Assembly (NCBI RefSeq): GCF_003119195.2
Contig: NZ_CP022253.1
Location: 2,055,001-2,119,000 of the forward strand
DNA from: Azospirillum baldaniorum
Lineage (GTDB): Bacteria; Pseudomonadota; Alphaproteobacteria; Azospirillales; Azospirillaceae
Direction of reading: 5' to 3'
DNA: 64,000 bases
In this document: positions 10,929 to 20,844 of the stretch, one piece after another
Layout of the letters: each line of letters begins with the position of its first letter
Position numbering within the stretch: the stretch's first letter is position 1
Notes under the pieces: generated by a model
Databases searched by the model: none
What the model was told of the DNA's origin: nothing
What the model saw: only the letters and a program-made list of their open reading frames with translations
Position numbers and translations under genes: made by a program

Positions 10929-11713
10929 GCGACGTCCTGACCCGCATCTGCGACGACAAGCGCGCGCTGGTCCAAGCCCGCAAGTCCGCCCGTCCGCTGT
11001 CCGCGGTGGAGGATGCCGCCCGCGCCGCCGACCCGGCGCGCGGCTTCATCCGCGCCCTGCGCCGCACGGTGGACGGGGGCCGCTACGGCCTGATCGCCGA
11101 GATCAAGAAGGCCAGCCCGTCGAAGGGCCTGATCCGCCCGGACTTCGACCCGCCGTCGCTGGCGCGCGCCTACCGCGAGGGCGGCGCCACCTGCCTGTCG
11201 GTGCTGACGGACGAGCCTTACTTCCAGGGCTGCGACGACTATCTGCTGGCCGCCCGCGCCGCGGTGGACCTGCCGGTGCTGCGCAAGGACTTCATGGTCG
11301 ATCCCTACCAGATCGCCGAATCCCGCGCGCTCGGCGCCGACTGCATCCTGATCATCATGGCAGCGCTGAGCGACGCGCAGGCCGCGGAGATCGAGGGCGC
11401 CGCCATCGCCTGGGGCCTGGACGTGCTGGTCGAGGTGCACAACCGCGAGGAGTTGGACCGGGCCTTGGCGCTGAAGACCCCGCTTCTCGGCGTGAACAAC
11501 CGGAACCTGAAGACTCTGGCGGTGGACATCGCCACGACCGAGGAACTGGCGGCCCACGTGCCAGCCGATCGGATGCTGGTGGCCGAAAGCGGTCTCTACA
11601 GCCCGGCGGACCTGTCGCGCATGGCGGCTGTGGGCGCGCGTTGTTTCCTGGTCGGTGAATCGCTGATGCGGCAGGAGGATGTGACCGCGGCCACCCGCGC
11701 CCTGCTCGCCTGA
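10925..11713 (+). CDS. trpC: Indole-3-glycerol phosphate synthase
   Basis: It closes the indole ring from carboxyphenylaminodeoxyribulose phosphate in tryptophan synthesis. The 262-aa single-domain TIM barrel (not fused to TrpF) has [19 protein letters not shown] near residue 58, the catalytic lysine region [10 protein letters not shown] and the [11 protein letters not shown] segment. Glu and Ser of the AESGLYSP loop bind the phosphate region. ATGA overlap with trpD couples translation. The following AAATAAAAAAG stretch (11719-11729) is not preceded by a good stem, so readthrough into the GNAT-moaC-moeA genes is likely. Confidence 0.95.
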
Positions 11714-11748
11714 CACCAAATAAAAAAGCAATGGGGAGGAGCGACGCC

Positions 11749-12210
11749 GTGCCGAACGTGACCATTGCCCGTGAAAGCCCGCTCCAGGACGAGGTGGTCC
11801 GGCTCATCGAGGAACTGGACCGCTATCTGGGCGACTTATACCCGGCCGAGAGCAACCATCTGCTCGACCTGCAATCGCTGGCGAAGCCGGACATCCGTTT
11901 CCTGGTCGCCCGGCGGTCGGGAACCGTGGTCGGCTGCGGCGCCATGCGCATCGACACCGACGGCGGCTATGGCGAGGTCAAGCGGATGTTCGTCCAGCCA
12001 ACCGCGCGTGGCGGCCAGATCGGGCGCCGCCTTCTGGAGCGCATCGAGGACGAGGCGCGCGCCGCCGGCCTGTCGGCGTTGTTGCTGGAAACCGGCGTCT
12101 ATCAGGACGAGGCCATCGCCCTCTACCGCAAGCAGGGCTTCACCGACCGCGGCCCGTTCGGCCCCTATGGCCCGGACCCGCTGAGCCTGTTCATGGAGAA
12201 ACCCCTATGA
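11749..12210 (+). CDS. GNAT family N-acetyltransferase
   Basis: This is an acetyl-CoA-dependent acyltransferase of unknown substrate. The 153-aa protein has a complete GNAT core: [21 protein letters not shown], in which RGGQIG is the acetyl-CoA loop, followed by [20 protein letters not shown] prefer the GTG at 11749, since GGAGGA (11735-11740) is 8 bases upstream; an ATG at 11731 would put that site inside the gene. The stop overlaps the moaC ATG (ATGA), so it is inserted and coupled within the trpC-moaC junction that is usually direct in related genomes. Confidence 0.85.
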   Translation: MPNVTIARESPLQDEVVRLIEELDRYLGDLYPAESNHLLDLQSLAKPDIRFLVARRSGTVVGCGAMRIDTDGGYGEVKRMFVQPTARGGQIGRRLLERIEDEARAAGLSALLLETGVYQDEAIALYRKQGFTDRGPFGPYGPDPLSLFMEKPL

Positions 12211-12701
12211 CCGACCAGCCCGCAAGCGGCTTCACCCATTTCGACGCCGAAGGCCGCGCGGTCATGGTGGACGTGTCCGACAAAGCGGATACGGAACGCA
12301 CGGCGACCGCCCGCGGCTCCGTCCTGATGCAGCCGGAAACGCTGGCGCTCATTCTCCAGGGCGGCGTCAAGAAGGGCGACGTGCTGTCGGTGGCCCGGCT
12401 GGCCGGCATCATGGGGGCCAAGCGCACGCCGGACCTGATCCCGCTGTGCCACCCGCTGATGCTGACCTCGGTCAAGGTGGACCTGACCTGCGACCCCGAG
12501 CGCAACGCCGTGGACATCACCGCCACCTGCAAGCTGAGGGGCCAGACCGGGGTGGAGATGGAGGCGCTGACCGCCGTGTCGGTCGCCGCGCTCACCGTCT
12601 ACGACATGTGCAAGGCGGTGGACCGCGGCATGACCATCACCGAGGTGAAGCTGCTGCACAAGGCCGGCGGCAAGAGCGGCGAATGGGGGAGCGCGGACTG
12701 A
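12207..12701 (+). CDS. moaC: Cyclic pyranopterin monophosphate synthase
   Basis: It acts with MoaA to convert GTP to cyclic pyranopterin monophosphate in molybdenum cofactor synthesis. The 164-aa protein shows [20 protein letters not shown], the active-site [39 protein letters not shown] and [13 protein letters not shown] segments, covering the whole family. Its start overlaps the preceding GNAT gene and its stop overlaps the moeA ATG (TGATG), so the three are probably translated together. Confidence 0.96.
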   Translation: MTDQPASGFTHFDAEGRAVMVDVSDKADTERTATARGSVLMQPETLALILQGGVKKGDVLSVARLAGIMGAKRTPDLIPLCHPLMLTSVKVDLTCDPERNAVDITATCKLRGQTGVEMEALTAVSVAALTVYDMCKAVDRGMTITEVKLLHKAGGKSGEWGSAD

Positions 12702-13918
12702 TGCTGCAGGTCGGTGAAGCCCGCGCCCGCATTCTCGCCGCCTTCACCGCCCTGCCGGCGGAGACGGTGCCGCTGCCCGACGCGCTGGGGCGCGTCCTGG
12801 CGGAGCCCGCCGTCGCCCGGCTGACCCAGCCGCCCTTCGCCGCCGCGGCCATGGACGGCTGGGCCGTCCGCTCCGCCGACATCGTCCCGGCTTCGGCGGA
12901 CGCGCCGGTCACCCTGCGCCGCATCGGCGAGTCCGCCGCCGGCCACGCCTTCGCCGGATCGGTTGGAGCCGGCGAGGCCGTGCGCATCTTCACCGGCGCG
13001 CCCCTGCCCGCCGGCGCCGACGCCGTGGTGATGCAGGAGGATTGCGAGGACGCCGGGGATCGCGTGCGCGTCGGGCGCGCCGTGCCCGCGGGGCGCTTCA
13101 TCCGTCCCGCCGGACTGGACTTCACCGCGGGAGAGGAGTTGCTTCCCAAGGGACGGCTGCTCACCGCCCGCGACGTCGCCCTGGCCGCCGCGGCCAACCT
13201 GCCCTGGCTGCGCGTCCACCGCCGACCGCGGGTCGCCGTGCTCGCCACCGGGGACGAGATCGCCCTGCCCGGCGATCCGCTGGGACCGAGCCAGATCGTC
13301 AGTTCCAACGCGCTCGGCCTGTGCGCGCTGGTCGCCAGCCAGGGCGGGCTCGCCCACAATCTCGGCGTGGCCAAGGACGATCCGGAGCATCTCGCCGCCA
13401 TGGCCGCCGGGGCGGCCGGCTGCGACCTGCTGGTGACCACGGGCGGCGCCTCGCAAGGCGAGCACGACCATGTGCGCGATGTGCTGGGCGGGCTGTCGTT
13501 GGATTTCTACCGCGTCGCCATGAAGCCCGGTAAGCCGTTGATTTTCGGGACGGCGAGCGGCGTGCCGCTGCTCGGCCTGCCCGGCAATCCGGTGTCCACC
13601 GGGGTGGCCGCCCTGCTGTTCCTGGTGCCCGTCCTTCGCCGTCTCCAGGGGTTGCCCGCCGAGAACGCCACGCTCACGGCGCGGCTTGGCGCGCCGCTGA
13701 AGGCCAACGACGACCGCACGGATTTCCTGCGCGCCACCCTGTCCACCGGGGCGGACGGCGAGCCCGTCGCCACCCCCTTCCCGCGCCAGGACAGCGCGAT
13801 GATGTCCCGGCTGGCCCGGGCCGACGCCCTGATCGTCCGCGAGCCGCAGGCAACCGCCGCCGCCGTGGGCGACCGCGTGACGGTGATCCCGCTGAGCGGC
13901 GGTGTCCTGTCGCTTTAA
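12701..13918 (+). CDS. moeA: Molybdopterin molybdenumtransferase
   Basis: It inserts molybdate into adenylylated molybdopterin. The 405-aa protein has the family order: N-terminal MDGWAVR (about 51-57), FTGAPLPAGADAVVMQED, VAVLATGDEI, the MPT-binding TTGGASQGEHDHV loop, and FGLPGNPVS-type LLGLPGNPVSTGVA. A C-terminal beta domain completes it. The ATG at 12701 overlaps the moaC stop and opens the typical N-terminus. An open frame extends upstream into moaC and is a shadow. Downstream is the separately regulated lexA. Confidence 0.95.
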   Translation: MLQVGEARARILAAFTALPAETVPLPDALGRVLAEPAVARLTQPPFAAAAMDGWAVRSADIVPASADAPVTLRRIGESAAGHAFAGSVGAGEAVRIFTGAPLPAGADAVVMQEDCEDAGDRVRVGRAVPAGRFIRPAGLDFTAGEELLPKGRLLTARDVALAAAANLPWLRVHRRPRVAVLATGDEIALPGDPLGPSQIVSSNALGLCALVASQGGLAHNLGVAKDDPEHLAAMAAGAAGCDLLVTTGGASQGEHDHVRDVLGGLSLDFYRVAMKPGKPLIFGTASGVPLLGLPGNPVSTGVAALLFLVPVLRRLQGLPAENATLTARLGAPLKANDDRTDFLRATLSTGADGEPVATPFPRQDSAMMSRLARADALIVREPQATAAAVGDRVTVIPLSGGVLSL

Positions 13919-13987
13919 TCCGTTCCGCACGGGAAATCCATTTGGGAGTCCTGTCCGTCGATTTGCGATTGATTTCATCCGTAGGGC

Positions 13988-14016
13988 TTGACGGGGGTTA
14001 AGAACCAAACTAGAAC
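13988..14016 (+). promoter_or_regulatory. Predicted lexA promoter
   Basis: TTGACG (13988-13993) and TAGAAC (14011-14016) are separated by 17 bp, 58 bp before the lexA ATG. The LexA box fills the spacer end and the -10 box, so repressor binding would block RNA polymerase directly. Confidence 0.6.
14002..14016 (+). promoter_or_regulatory. LexA operator (alphaproteobacterial SOS box, GAAC-N7-GAAC)
   Basis: GAACCAAACTAGAAC is a perfect match to the direct-repeat SOS box GTTC-N7-GTTC known in alphaproteobacteria, read on the other strand. It overlaps the predicted -10 of lexA, as expected for autorepression. A second GAAC begins 10 bases after the downstream half-site (N6 spacing), but it does not make another consensus box. 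Confidence 0.85.
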
Positions 14017-14074
14017 AAGATGGAACGTTTTGCTTTTGTTCCATATCTAGTGCGGAACCGGCCGGGAGGCACAA

Positions 14075-14773
14075 ATGCTCACGCGCAAGCAGCATGAATT
14101 GCTGCTTTTCATCAACGAGCGGCTCGGACAGGGCGGTGTGTCCCCTTCCTTCGACGAAATGAAGGACGCTCTCAACCTGAAGTCCAAGTCGGGCATCCAC
14201 CGCCTCATCACGGGGCTGGAGGAGCGCGGCTTCATCCGCCGCCTGCCCCACCGCGCCCGCGCGCTGGAGGTGCTGCGCCTGCCGGAGGGGCTTGAGACCG
14301 CCCGCACCCGGCCGCCGCGCGCCAAGTTCCAGCCCAACGTCATCAAGGGCGACTTCAGCTTCGCGGGACGCGAGGCGAACCCGGCGTCCGAATCCGTGCA
14401 GTTGCCGCTCTACGGCCGAATCGCCGCGGGCACGCCCATCGAGGCGTTGCGCGACGGTTCCGCCTTCGTGGACATTCCCGCCGCCATGCTCGGCATGGGC
14501 GACCACTACGCGCTGGAAGTCGCCGGCGATTCCATGGTGGAGGCCGGCATCCTCGACCATGACACGGTGGTCATCCAGCGCTGCGACAGCGCGGAGAACG
14601 GCTCCATCGTCGTCGCCCTGGTCGACGACGCCGAGGTCACGCTGAAGCGCCTGCGCCGCAAGGGCAACACCGTGGCGCTCGAACCGGCCAACGCCGCCTA
14701 CGAGACCCGCATCTTCGGCGCCGACCGCGTTCGGGTGCAGGGTCGCCTCGTCGGTCTGGTGCGGAAGTACTGA
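14075..14773 (+). CDS. lexA: SOS repressor LexA
   Basis: LexA represses DNA-damage genes and cleaves itself when stimulated by RecA filaments. The 232-aa protein has an N-terminal winged helix-turn-helix (about 1-65, [32 protein letters not shown]). A linker and an S24 peptidase domain follow. The self-cleavage site A118-G119 (GRIAAGTP), nucleophile S153 (AGDSMVEAG) and base K191 ([10 protein letters not shown]) are all present, so it should be active. The ATG at 14075 is preceded by GGGAGG. Its promoter carries an SOS box. It converges on comEC with only 25 bp between the stops. Confidence 0.96.
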   Translation: MLTRKQHELLLFINERLGQGGVSPSFDEMKDALNLKSKSGIHRLITGLEERGFIRRLPHRARALEVLRLPEGLETARTRPPRAKFQPNVIKGDFSFAGREANPASESVQLPLYGRIAAGTPIEALRDGSAFVDIPAAMLGMGDHYALEVAGDSMVEAGILDHDTVVIQRCDSAENGSIVVALVDDAEVTLKRLRRKGNTVALEPANAAYETRIFGADRVRVQGRLVGLVRKY

Positions 14774-14798
14774 CGGCAGGACGCGCCGGGGCGGCGGT

Positions 14799-17015
14799 TC
14801 AGCGCCCCCCGGTCTTTCCATCGGACAGCGTTCCGCCCATCGTCCTTCCTCCCATCGTCCACGGGCGGTCGCCGCGTTGCCCCCGGACGGTTTCCACCCG
14901 GATGCCCTTGTCCGACAGGGTGAGCGTGTGCGCGCCCTCCCGCCGCAGTTGCCAACGGTCGATGACCAGCGGCGCCCGGCACCCGCGCGACGGGGTCGCG
15001 ATCACCACCGCGTCGGCCACCGCGCAATCCTCAGTCAAGGCGTCCGGCTGGCGCAGCAGCGCCACTGTCTTCCCCTGCGCGCGGTAAAGGCATCCCAGAG
15101 CGTCGCAGCGCAGCCGCCCGTCCAGGCTGACCCCGACGAGTGGCCAGACATCCTGACCGGCTTTCTCCTCCGGCTTCTCCATGCCGTCGCGCCGCCTCCA
15201 CGTGTTGGCGGCCCGCCCGTCGCTGGCGGTGGACAGGCTGAGAATCCCCTCCGCGCCGCGCACGGCCATCAGTTTTCCGTCCTCCGACACCAGAATGTCG
15301 GGCCGCAGCGCGGCGGCCGGGGCGACCAGCCCGCCGGCCAGGGCCACCAGCCCCAGCCAGCGCCAGCGTCCCGTCCAGATGGCCAGCCACAGCCCGCCCA
15401 GCGTGACCGCCGCGATGGCGGCGTCCGGCATGGCCGGCAGGAACGCCGTCGCTCCGGGCAGTGCCGCGGTCCGCTCCGCCGTTTCAATGACCAGCCGAAC
15501 GCCCCAACTCATCGCCGTGACCGCCGGCCCCTCCAGCCCGAAGGGCAGCAGCAGGTAGGAGAGCAGGCTGAAGGGCATGATCCACACCGTCGTAATGGGG
15601 ATCGCCACCATGTTGGAGAGCACGCCGTAAAAGGCGACCTGCTGGAAATGGTAGAGCCCGTAGGGCGTCGTCGCGACCGTCGCCACCACGCTGGAAAAGG
15701 CGATGCCGCCCAGCGCCATGACGCCCTTGCCGAGCCAGCCCATCTCGCGCCGCCGACTCACCGCCCAGGGCGTGAACCGTTCGAAGGCGGCGATCAGGGC
15801 GACGACCGCCGCGAAGGACATCTGGAAGCTGGGCCCCAGCATCCCCTCCGGGTCGTAGAGGACGGTGACGATGCCCGCGAAGGCGACCAGCCGCATGCTG
15901 ATCGGCGACCGGTCGGCGACGACCGCGCCCATGACGAGGCCGGTCATCAGCACGGACCGAAGCGTCGGCAGGGGCGCCCCCACCAGAAGCGTGTAGAGGA
16001 TGGCCGACAGGATGCCGGCCAGCGCCGCGATCTTCTTGATCGGCCAGCGCAGCGCCACCCAGGGAACCAGGGCCAGAAGCGCCCGCACCACCCAGAAGAC
16101 GATGCCCGCGGCGATGCCCACGTGGAGGCCGGAGATGGACAGAAGGTGGGCCAGACCGCTGTCGCGGAAGGCGTCCATCATCGGTTCGGGAATCGCCGCC
16201 GCGTCGCCGTTCAGCAAGGCGGCGGTGACGCTGGCCTCCGCGGAATCGCTCACGACGGCGCGCACCCGCTCGGCGATGGCGGCGCGCGCCCGCTCGAAGG
16301 CCACGGTCACCCGGCGCCAGCCACTGGGCGGCGGCGCCTCCTGCGCGACGGGGGCGCCGATGACGAAGCCGACCGCGCCGAAGCCTTCGAAATAGGCCCG
16401 CCGCTGCAGGTCGAAGGCTCCCGGCTCCGCCGGGGCGGCCGGCGGGTGGAGCATGGCGCGCAGCCGGACCACCGTCCCGGCCTCCGGCGGTGCCACCTTG
16501 GCCGGCAGATGCAGGCGGACCCGCTCCGGCGTCGCCTCCGGGGCCAGCCGCTCCACCGTCGGTTCACCGATCATCAGCCGCGTGCCGGTGGGCTGCCGCT
16601 CAACCGCCAGCACCCGCCCGGTGACCTGCACCGGCCCAAGCTCGCGCGTCAGCATCGGCGCCATCGCCGCCACGCTGTGCAGTTGCGCCGCGGCGAAGCC
16701 CAGAGCGACGCTCAACAGCCCCAGCAGCAGAACGACCGGCGCCAGACGCCGCCGCGCCAGCCACAGCAGCGCCAGACATCCGGCCGCGGCGCCCGGCCCC
16801 AGCCAGAGCGGCGGCTCGGCATGCAGGCCGAAATACAGGGCCACACCCGCCCCGGTCCCCACGGGCAGCCACAGCGCCCAGCGCTCCCGCTCCGCGGCGA
16901 GGCACTCCTGTGCCGCCGTGGAAAGGCGCGTGCCGACGCCGCGACGGACAGGGCCGGAATCGCCCTCCTCTGCCGCCAAACCTCCGGCCATGCCCTCTTC
17001 AACCCCGTGGGCCAT
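14799..17015 (-). CDS. comEC: ComEC/Rec2-family membrane protein
   Basis: ComEC-type proteins form the inner-membrane channel for single-stranded DNA in natural transformation. The 738-aa protein has N-terminal helices, an OB-like DUF4131 region (about 100-220), and the competence domain with the signature HLLSISGLHVGIAAG (about residue 290) and about eight helices. The C-terminal part (about 570-738) is soluble and lacks the HxHxDH motif of the metallo-beta-lactamase domain found in longer ComEC proteins. The divergent gltX starts 140 bp away. Whether the organism is transformable cannot be told from this gene alone. Confidence 0.88.
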   Translation of the reverse strand: MAHGVEEGMAGGLAAEEGDSGPVRRGVGTRLSTAAQECLAAERERWALWLPVGTGAGVALYFGLHAEPPLWLGPGAAAGCLALLWLARRRLAPVVLLLGLLSVALGFAAAQLHSVAAMAPMLTRELGPVQVTGRVLAVERQPTGTRLMIGEPTVERLAPEATPERVRLHLPAKVAPPEAGTVVRLRAMLHPPAAPAEPGAFDLQRRAYFEGFGAVGFVIGAPVAQEAPPPSGWRRVTVAFERARAAIAERVRAVVSDSAEASVTAALLNGDAAAIPEPMMDAFRDSGLAHLLSISGLHVGIAAGIVFWVVRALLALVPWVALRWPIKKIAALAGILSAILYTLLVGAPLPTLRSVLMTGLVMGAVVADRSPISMRLVAFAGIVTVLYDPEGMLGPSFQMSFAAVVALIAAFERFTPWAVSRRREMGWLGKGVMALGGIAFSSVVATVATTPYGLYHFQQVAFYGVLSNMVAIPITTVWIMPFSLLSYLLLPFGLEGPAVTAMSWGVRLVIETAERTAALPGATAFLPAMPDAAIAAVTLGGLWLAIWTGRWRWLGLVALAGGLVAPAAALRPDILVSEDGKLMAVRGAEGILSLSTASDGRAANTWRRRDGMEKPEEKAGQDVWPLVGVSLDGRLRCDALGCLYRAQGKTVALLRQPDALTEDCAVADAVVIATPSRGCRAPLVIDRWQLRREGAHTLTLSDKGIRVETVRGQRGDRPWTMGGRTMGGTLSDGKTGGR

Positions 17016-17155
17016 ACTGTCGCCTATGCGCGCAAGGCAAATGCCTCCGGCGCCGTTAATGTGTTACACCACCGCACCACCGCAGTCGCACCGCAGCCGC
17101 CGCATCTCGGCCGCCGCAGCACTGTAGCAGCGCCGAACCTGGAATTGAGCCTCCC

Positions 17156-18568
17156 ATGACCGTCGTCACCCGTTTCGCCCCGTCGCCCACCGGCTTTCTC
17201 CACATCGGCGGTGCCCGAACCGCATTGTTCAACTGGCTGTACGCCCGACGCAACGGCGGCACGTACCTGCTGCGCATCGAGGACACCGACCGCCAGCGCT
17301 CGACGGACGCGGCGGTGGACGCCATCCTCGACGGCCTGTCCTGGCTCGGCCTCGACTGGGACGGCGACGCGGTCAGCCAGTTCGCCCGCAAGGACCGCCA
17401 CGCCGAAGTGGCGCAGCAGATGCTGGCGGCCGGCCGCGCCTATTACTGCTACGCGAGCCCCGAGGAACTGGAGGAGATGCGCGCCGCCCAGAAGGCCGCG
17501 GGCCAGCCGGTGCGCTACGACGGGCGCTGGCGCGACCGCGACCCGTCCGAGGCTCCGGCCGGCGTGAAGCCGGTGATCCGCCTGAAGGCGCCGCAGGAGG
17601 GCGAGACGGTCCTGAAGGACCGCGTCCAGGGCGAGGTGACGGTGCAGAACGCCCAGCTCGACGATCTGATCCTGCTGCGCGCCGACGGCACCCCGACTTA
17701 TCTGCTGGCGGTGGTGGTGGACGACCACGACATGGGCGTGACCCACGTCATCCGCGGCGACGACCATCTGACCAACACCTTCCGCCAGATCCAGATCTAC
17801 AACGCCATGGGCTGGGACCTGCCGGAATTCGGCCACATTCCGCTGATCCACGGTCCGGACGGCGCCAAGCTGTCGAAGCGCCATGGCGCGCTCGGCGTCG
17901 ACGCCTACCGCGACATGGGCTACCTGCCGGAGGCGATCCGCAACTACCTGCTGCGGCTCGGCTGGGGACACGGCGACGACGAGATCATCTCGACCGAACA
18001 GGCCGTGGAATGGTTCAACCTGGAGGGCATCGGGCGCTCCCCCTCGCGCTTCGACTTCGCCAAGCTGGAGAACCTGAACGCCCATTACATGCGGCAGGCC
18101 GACGACGCCCGCTTGGTGGGTCTGGCCACCCCGCGGCTGGAGGCCGAGCTTGGCCGCGCGCTGACCGAGTCGGAGCGGGATCTGCTGACCCGCGCCATGA
18201 ACGGGCTGAAGCAGCGCGCCCGCACCGTGGTCGATCTCGCCCAGAGCGCCCGCTTCTACCTCGCCGCCCGTCCGCTGGCGATGGACGAGAAGGCCGCCGC
18301 GTTGTTGGACGAGAAGGGCCGCGGAATCCTGACCGACCTCGCCGCCCGCTTCGAGGCCGAGGCGGACTTCACCGCCGCCGCCCTGGAAGGGCTGGTGCGT
18401 GCCTTCGCCGAGGAGCGGGGCGAGAAGCTGGGCAAGATCGCCCAGCCGCTGCGCGCCGCGCTCACCGGTTCCACCGTGTCGCCGCCCATCTTCGAAGTGG
18501 CCGAGATCCTGGGCCGCGCGGAAACGCTGGCCCGGATGAAGGATGCCGCAACTGCAGCACGGGGCTAA
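17156..18568 (+). CDS. gltX: Glutamate--tRNA ligase
   Basis: It charges tRNA-Glu, and in many alphaproteobacteria also tRNA-Gln for later amidation. The 470-aa class I synthetase has the HIGH-type motif in [16 protein letters not shown] (H16) and the KMSKS-type motif KLSKRHG at about residue 238, plus the C-terminal helical anticodon-binding region. Length is standard. The ATG at 17156 matches family starts ([13 protein letters not shown]). The divergent comEC shares the upstream 140 bp, and gltA follows 94 bp downstream with its own promoter. Confidence 0.95.
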   Translation: MTVVTRFAPSPTGFLHIGGARTALFNWLYARRNGGTYLLRIEDTDRQRSTDAAVDAILDGLSWLGLDWDGDAVSQFARKDRHAEVAQQMLAAGRAYYCYASPEELEEMRAAQKAAGQPVRYDGRWRDRDPSEAPAGVKPVIRLKAPQEGETVLKDRVQGEVTVQNAQLDDLILLRADGTPTYLLAVVVDDHDMGVTHVIRGDDHLTNTFRQIQIYNAMGWDLPEFGHIPLIHGPDGAKLSKRHGALGVDAYRDMGYLPEAIRNYLLRLGWGHGDDEIISTEQAVEWFNLEGIGRSPSRFDFAKLENLNAHYMRQADDARLVGLATPRLEAELGRALTESERDLLTRAMNGLKQRARTVVDLAQSARFYLAARPLAMDEKAAALLDEKGRGILTDLAARFEAEADFTAAALEGLVRAFAEERGEKLGKIAQPLRAALTGSTVSPPIFEVAEILGRAETLARMKDAATAARG

Positions 18569-18578
18569 CTTCCGTGCG

Positions 18579-18607
18579 TTGATATCCGCCCGGCATAGAA
18601 CTATGCT
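18579..18607 (+). promoter_or_regulatory. Predicted sigma-70-type promoter of gltA
   Basis: TTGATA (18579-18584) and TATGCT (18602-18607) are spaced by 17 bp and lie 55 bp before the gltA ATG. The boxes fall just after the gltX stop. The leader then contains AAGGA about 9 bases before the start codon. Confidence 0.6.
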
Positions 18608-18662
18608 GCGCGCATTCGAAAAGGGCGTTAAGCCCCAACCCTAAAGATAAGGACGTGCCGAG

Positions 18663-19968
<1,306 letters not shown>

Positions 19969-19976
<8 letters not shown>

Positions 19977-20175
19977 CCGGCCGACAGCACACATCGGGAC
20001 GGGCGGCTCCGACGGAGCCGCCCGCAGCCCGGCTGCGTTCATCGTTCCGGCGCGGCGGGTCCGTCAGGGCCAGCCCGCCGCGAACGACAACAAGCCGCCG
20101 CTCTCGCGGCGGCTTCGCCGCATCGTCTTCTATGCGGTGATCGTGGCGATGATCGCCGCGGTGGTGCTGATCTAA
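19969..20175 (+). CDS. Possible small single-span membrane protein overlapping the gltA stop
   Basis: A 68-residue frame starts at a GTG inside the gltA stop region and ends with a basic stretch (SRRLRRI) followed by a hydrophobic helix ([16 protein letters not shown]). The [14 protein letters not shown] segment looks like the N-terminal tail found on many tiny alphaproteobacterial membrane proteins, which is why I list it. Against it, the perfect hairpin at 20001-20023 lies inside the frame and there is no clear ribosome-binding site. It may be a real leaderless-coupled peptide or chance. Function is unknown. Confidence 0.45.
20001..20023 (+). terminator. Perfect 10-bp hairpin downstream of gltA
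   Basis: GGGCGGCTCC and GGAGCCGCCC flank a 3-nt loop (GAC). A smaller GCAGCC/GGCTGC stem follows immediately. There is no T-run, so this is either a factor-assisted terminator or a 3'-end stabiliser for the abundant gltA mRNA. Confidence 0.45.
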
Positions 20176-20179
20176 CCGT

Positions 20180-20788
20180 CTAGCCCTGGGTGATCGGGAT
20201 GTGCGGCCCTTCCGCCGCCACACGCTCCATCCATGCGCGCACCGCCGGATAGCCGGACAGGTCGAACCCACCCTCCTCCGCCACATGGGTGTAGGCGTAG
20301 AGCGCGATGTCGGCGACGCTGAAGCGATCGCCCACAAAGAAGCGACGCTCTGCCAGATGCCCGTCCATGACACCCAGCGCGTCGTGGCCGAGCCGGCGCT
20401 TGGTCACCAGCCCCAGCTTGCGCTCCTCCGTCATCTCCACATGGTGCGTGATCCAGAAGCGCACGGTCGCGATGTTCGGTTCGTGGCTGTACTGCTCGAA
20501 GAACATCCATTGCAGGACCCGCGCGCGGCCTTCCCGGTTGTCCGGCAGATAGGGCGTGCCTTCCGCCAGATACCAGAGGATCGCGTTGGATTCCGGCAGG
20601 TGGCTGCCGTCCTCCAATTGCAGAGTCGGGATGCGCCCGTTCGGATTGCGGGCCAGGAACTCCGGGGTGCGCGTTTCCGCCCGGTCGATGTCCAGTTCGA
20701 TCCGCTCATAGGGAATGCCGAGCTTGTGCAGCAGCAGCCGGCACTTGTAGCCGTTTCCGGAAGACAGGTTGTCGTAAAGGCGCAGCAT
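20180..20788 (-). CDS. Glutathione S-transferase family protein
   Basis: The 202-aa protein has an N-terminal thioredoxin-like domain (about 1-78: MLRLYDNLSSGNGYKCRLLL, GRIPTLQLEDG, LPESNAILWYLAEG), whose ES pair binds glutathione. The C-terminal helical domain (about 88-200) ends with the conserved FSVADIALYAYTHVA N-cap motif. The substrate is not predictable. The ATG at 20788 begins the canonical fold; the frame is open further upstream but does not resemble GST. It lies 5 bp from the end of the small ORF on the other strand, in the accessory block between gltA and lpxB. Confidence 0.9.
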   Translation of the reverse strand: MLRLYDNLSSGNGYKCRLLLHKLGIPYERIELDIDRAETRTPEFLARNPNGRIPTLQLEDGSHLPESNAILWYLAEGTPYLPDNREGRARVLQWMFFEQYSHEPNIATVRFWITHHVEMTEERKLGLVTKRRLGHDALGVMDGHLAERRFFVGDRFSVADIALYAYTHVAEEGGFDLSGYPAVRAWMERVAAEGPHIPITQG

Positions 20789-20844
20789 GGGGGCGTGTCT
20801 CCGCTCCAAATCCATCCGATAGCGGATATAAACATGAAACGGAA

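Noticed and set aside
14013..14042. Additional LexA sites (GAAC-N6-GAAC and TGGAAC-N11-GTTCCA)
   Set aside because: Spacing departs from the alphaproteobacterial N7 direct repeat, so only the box at 14002-14016 is called.
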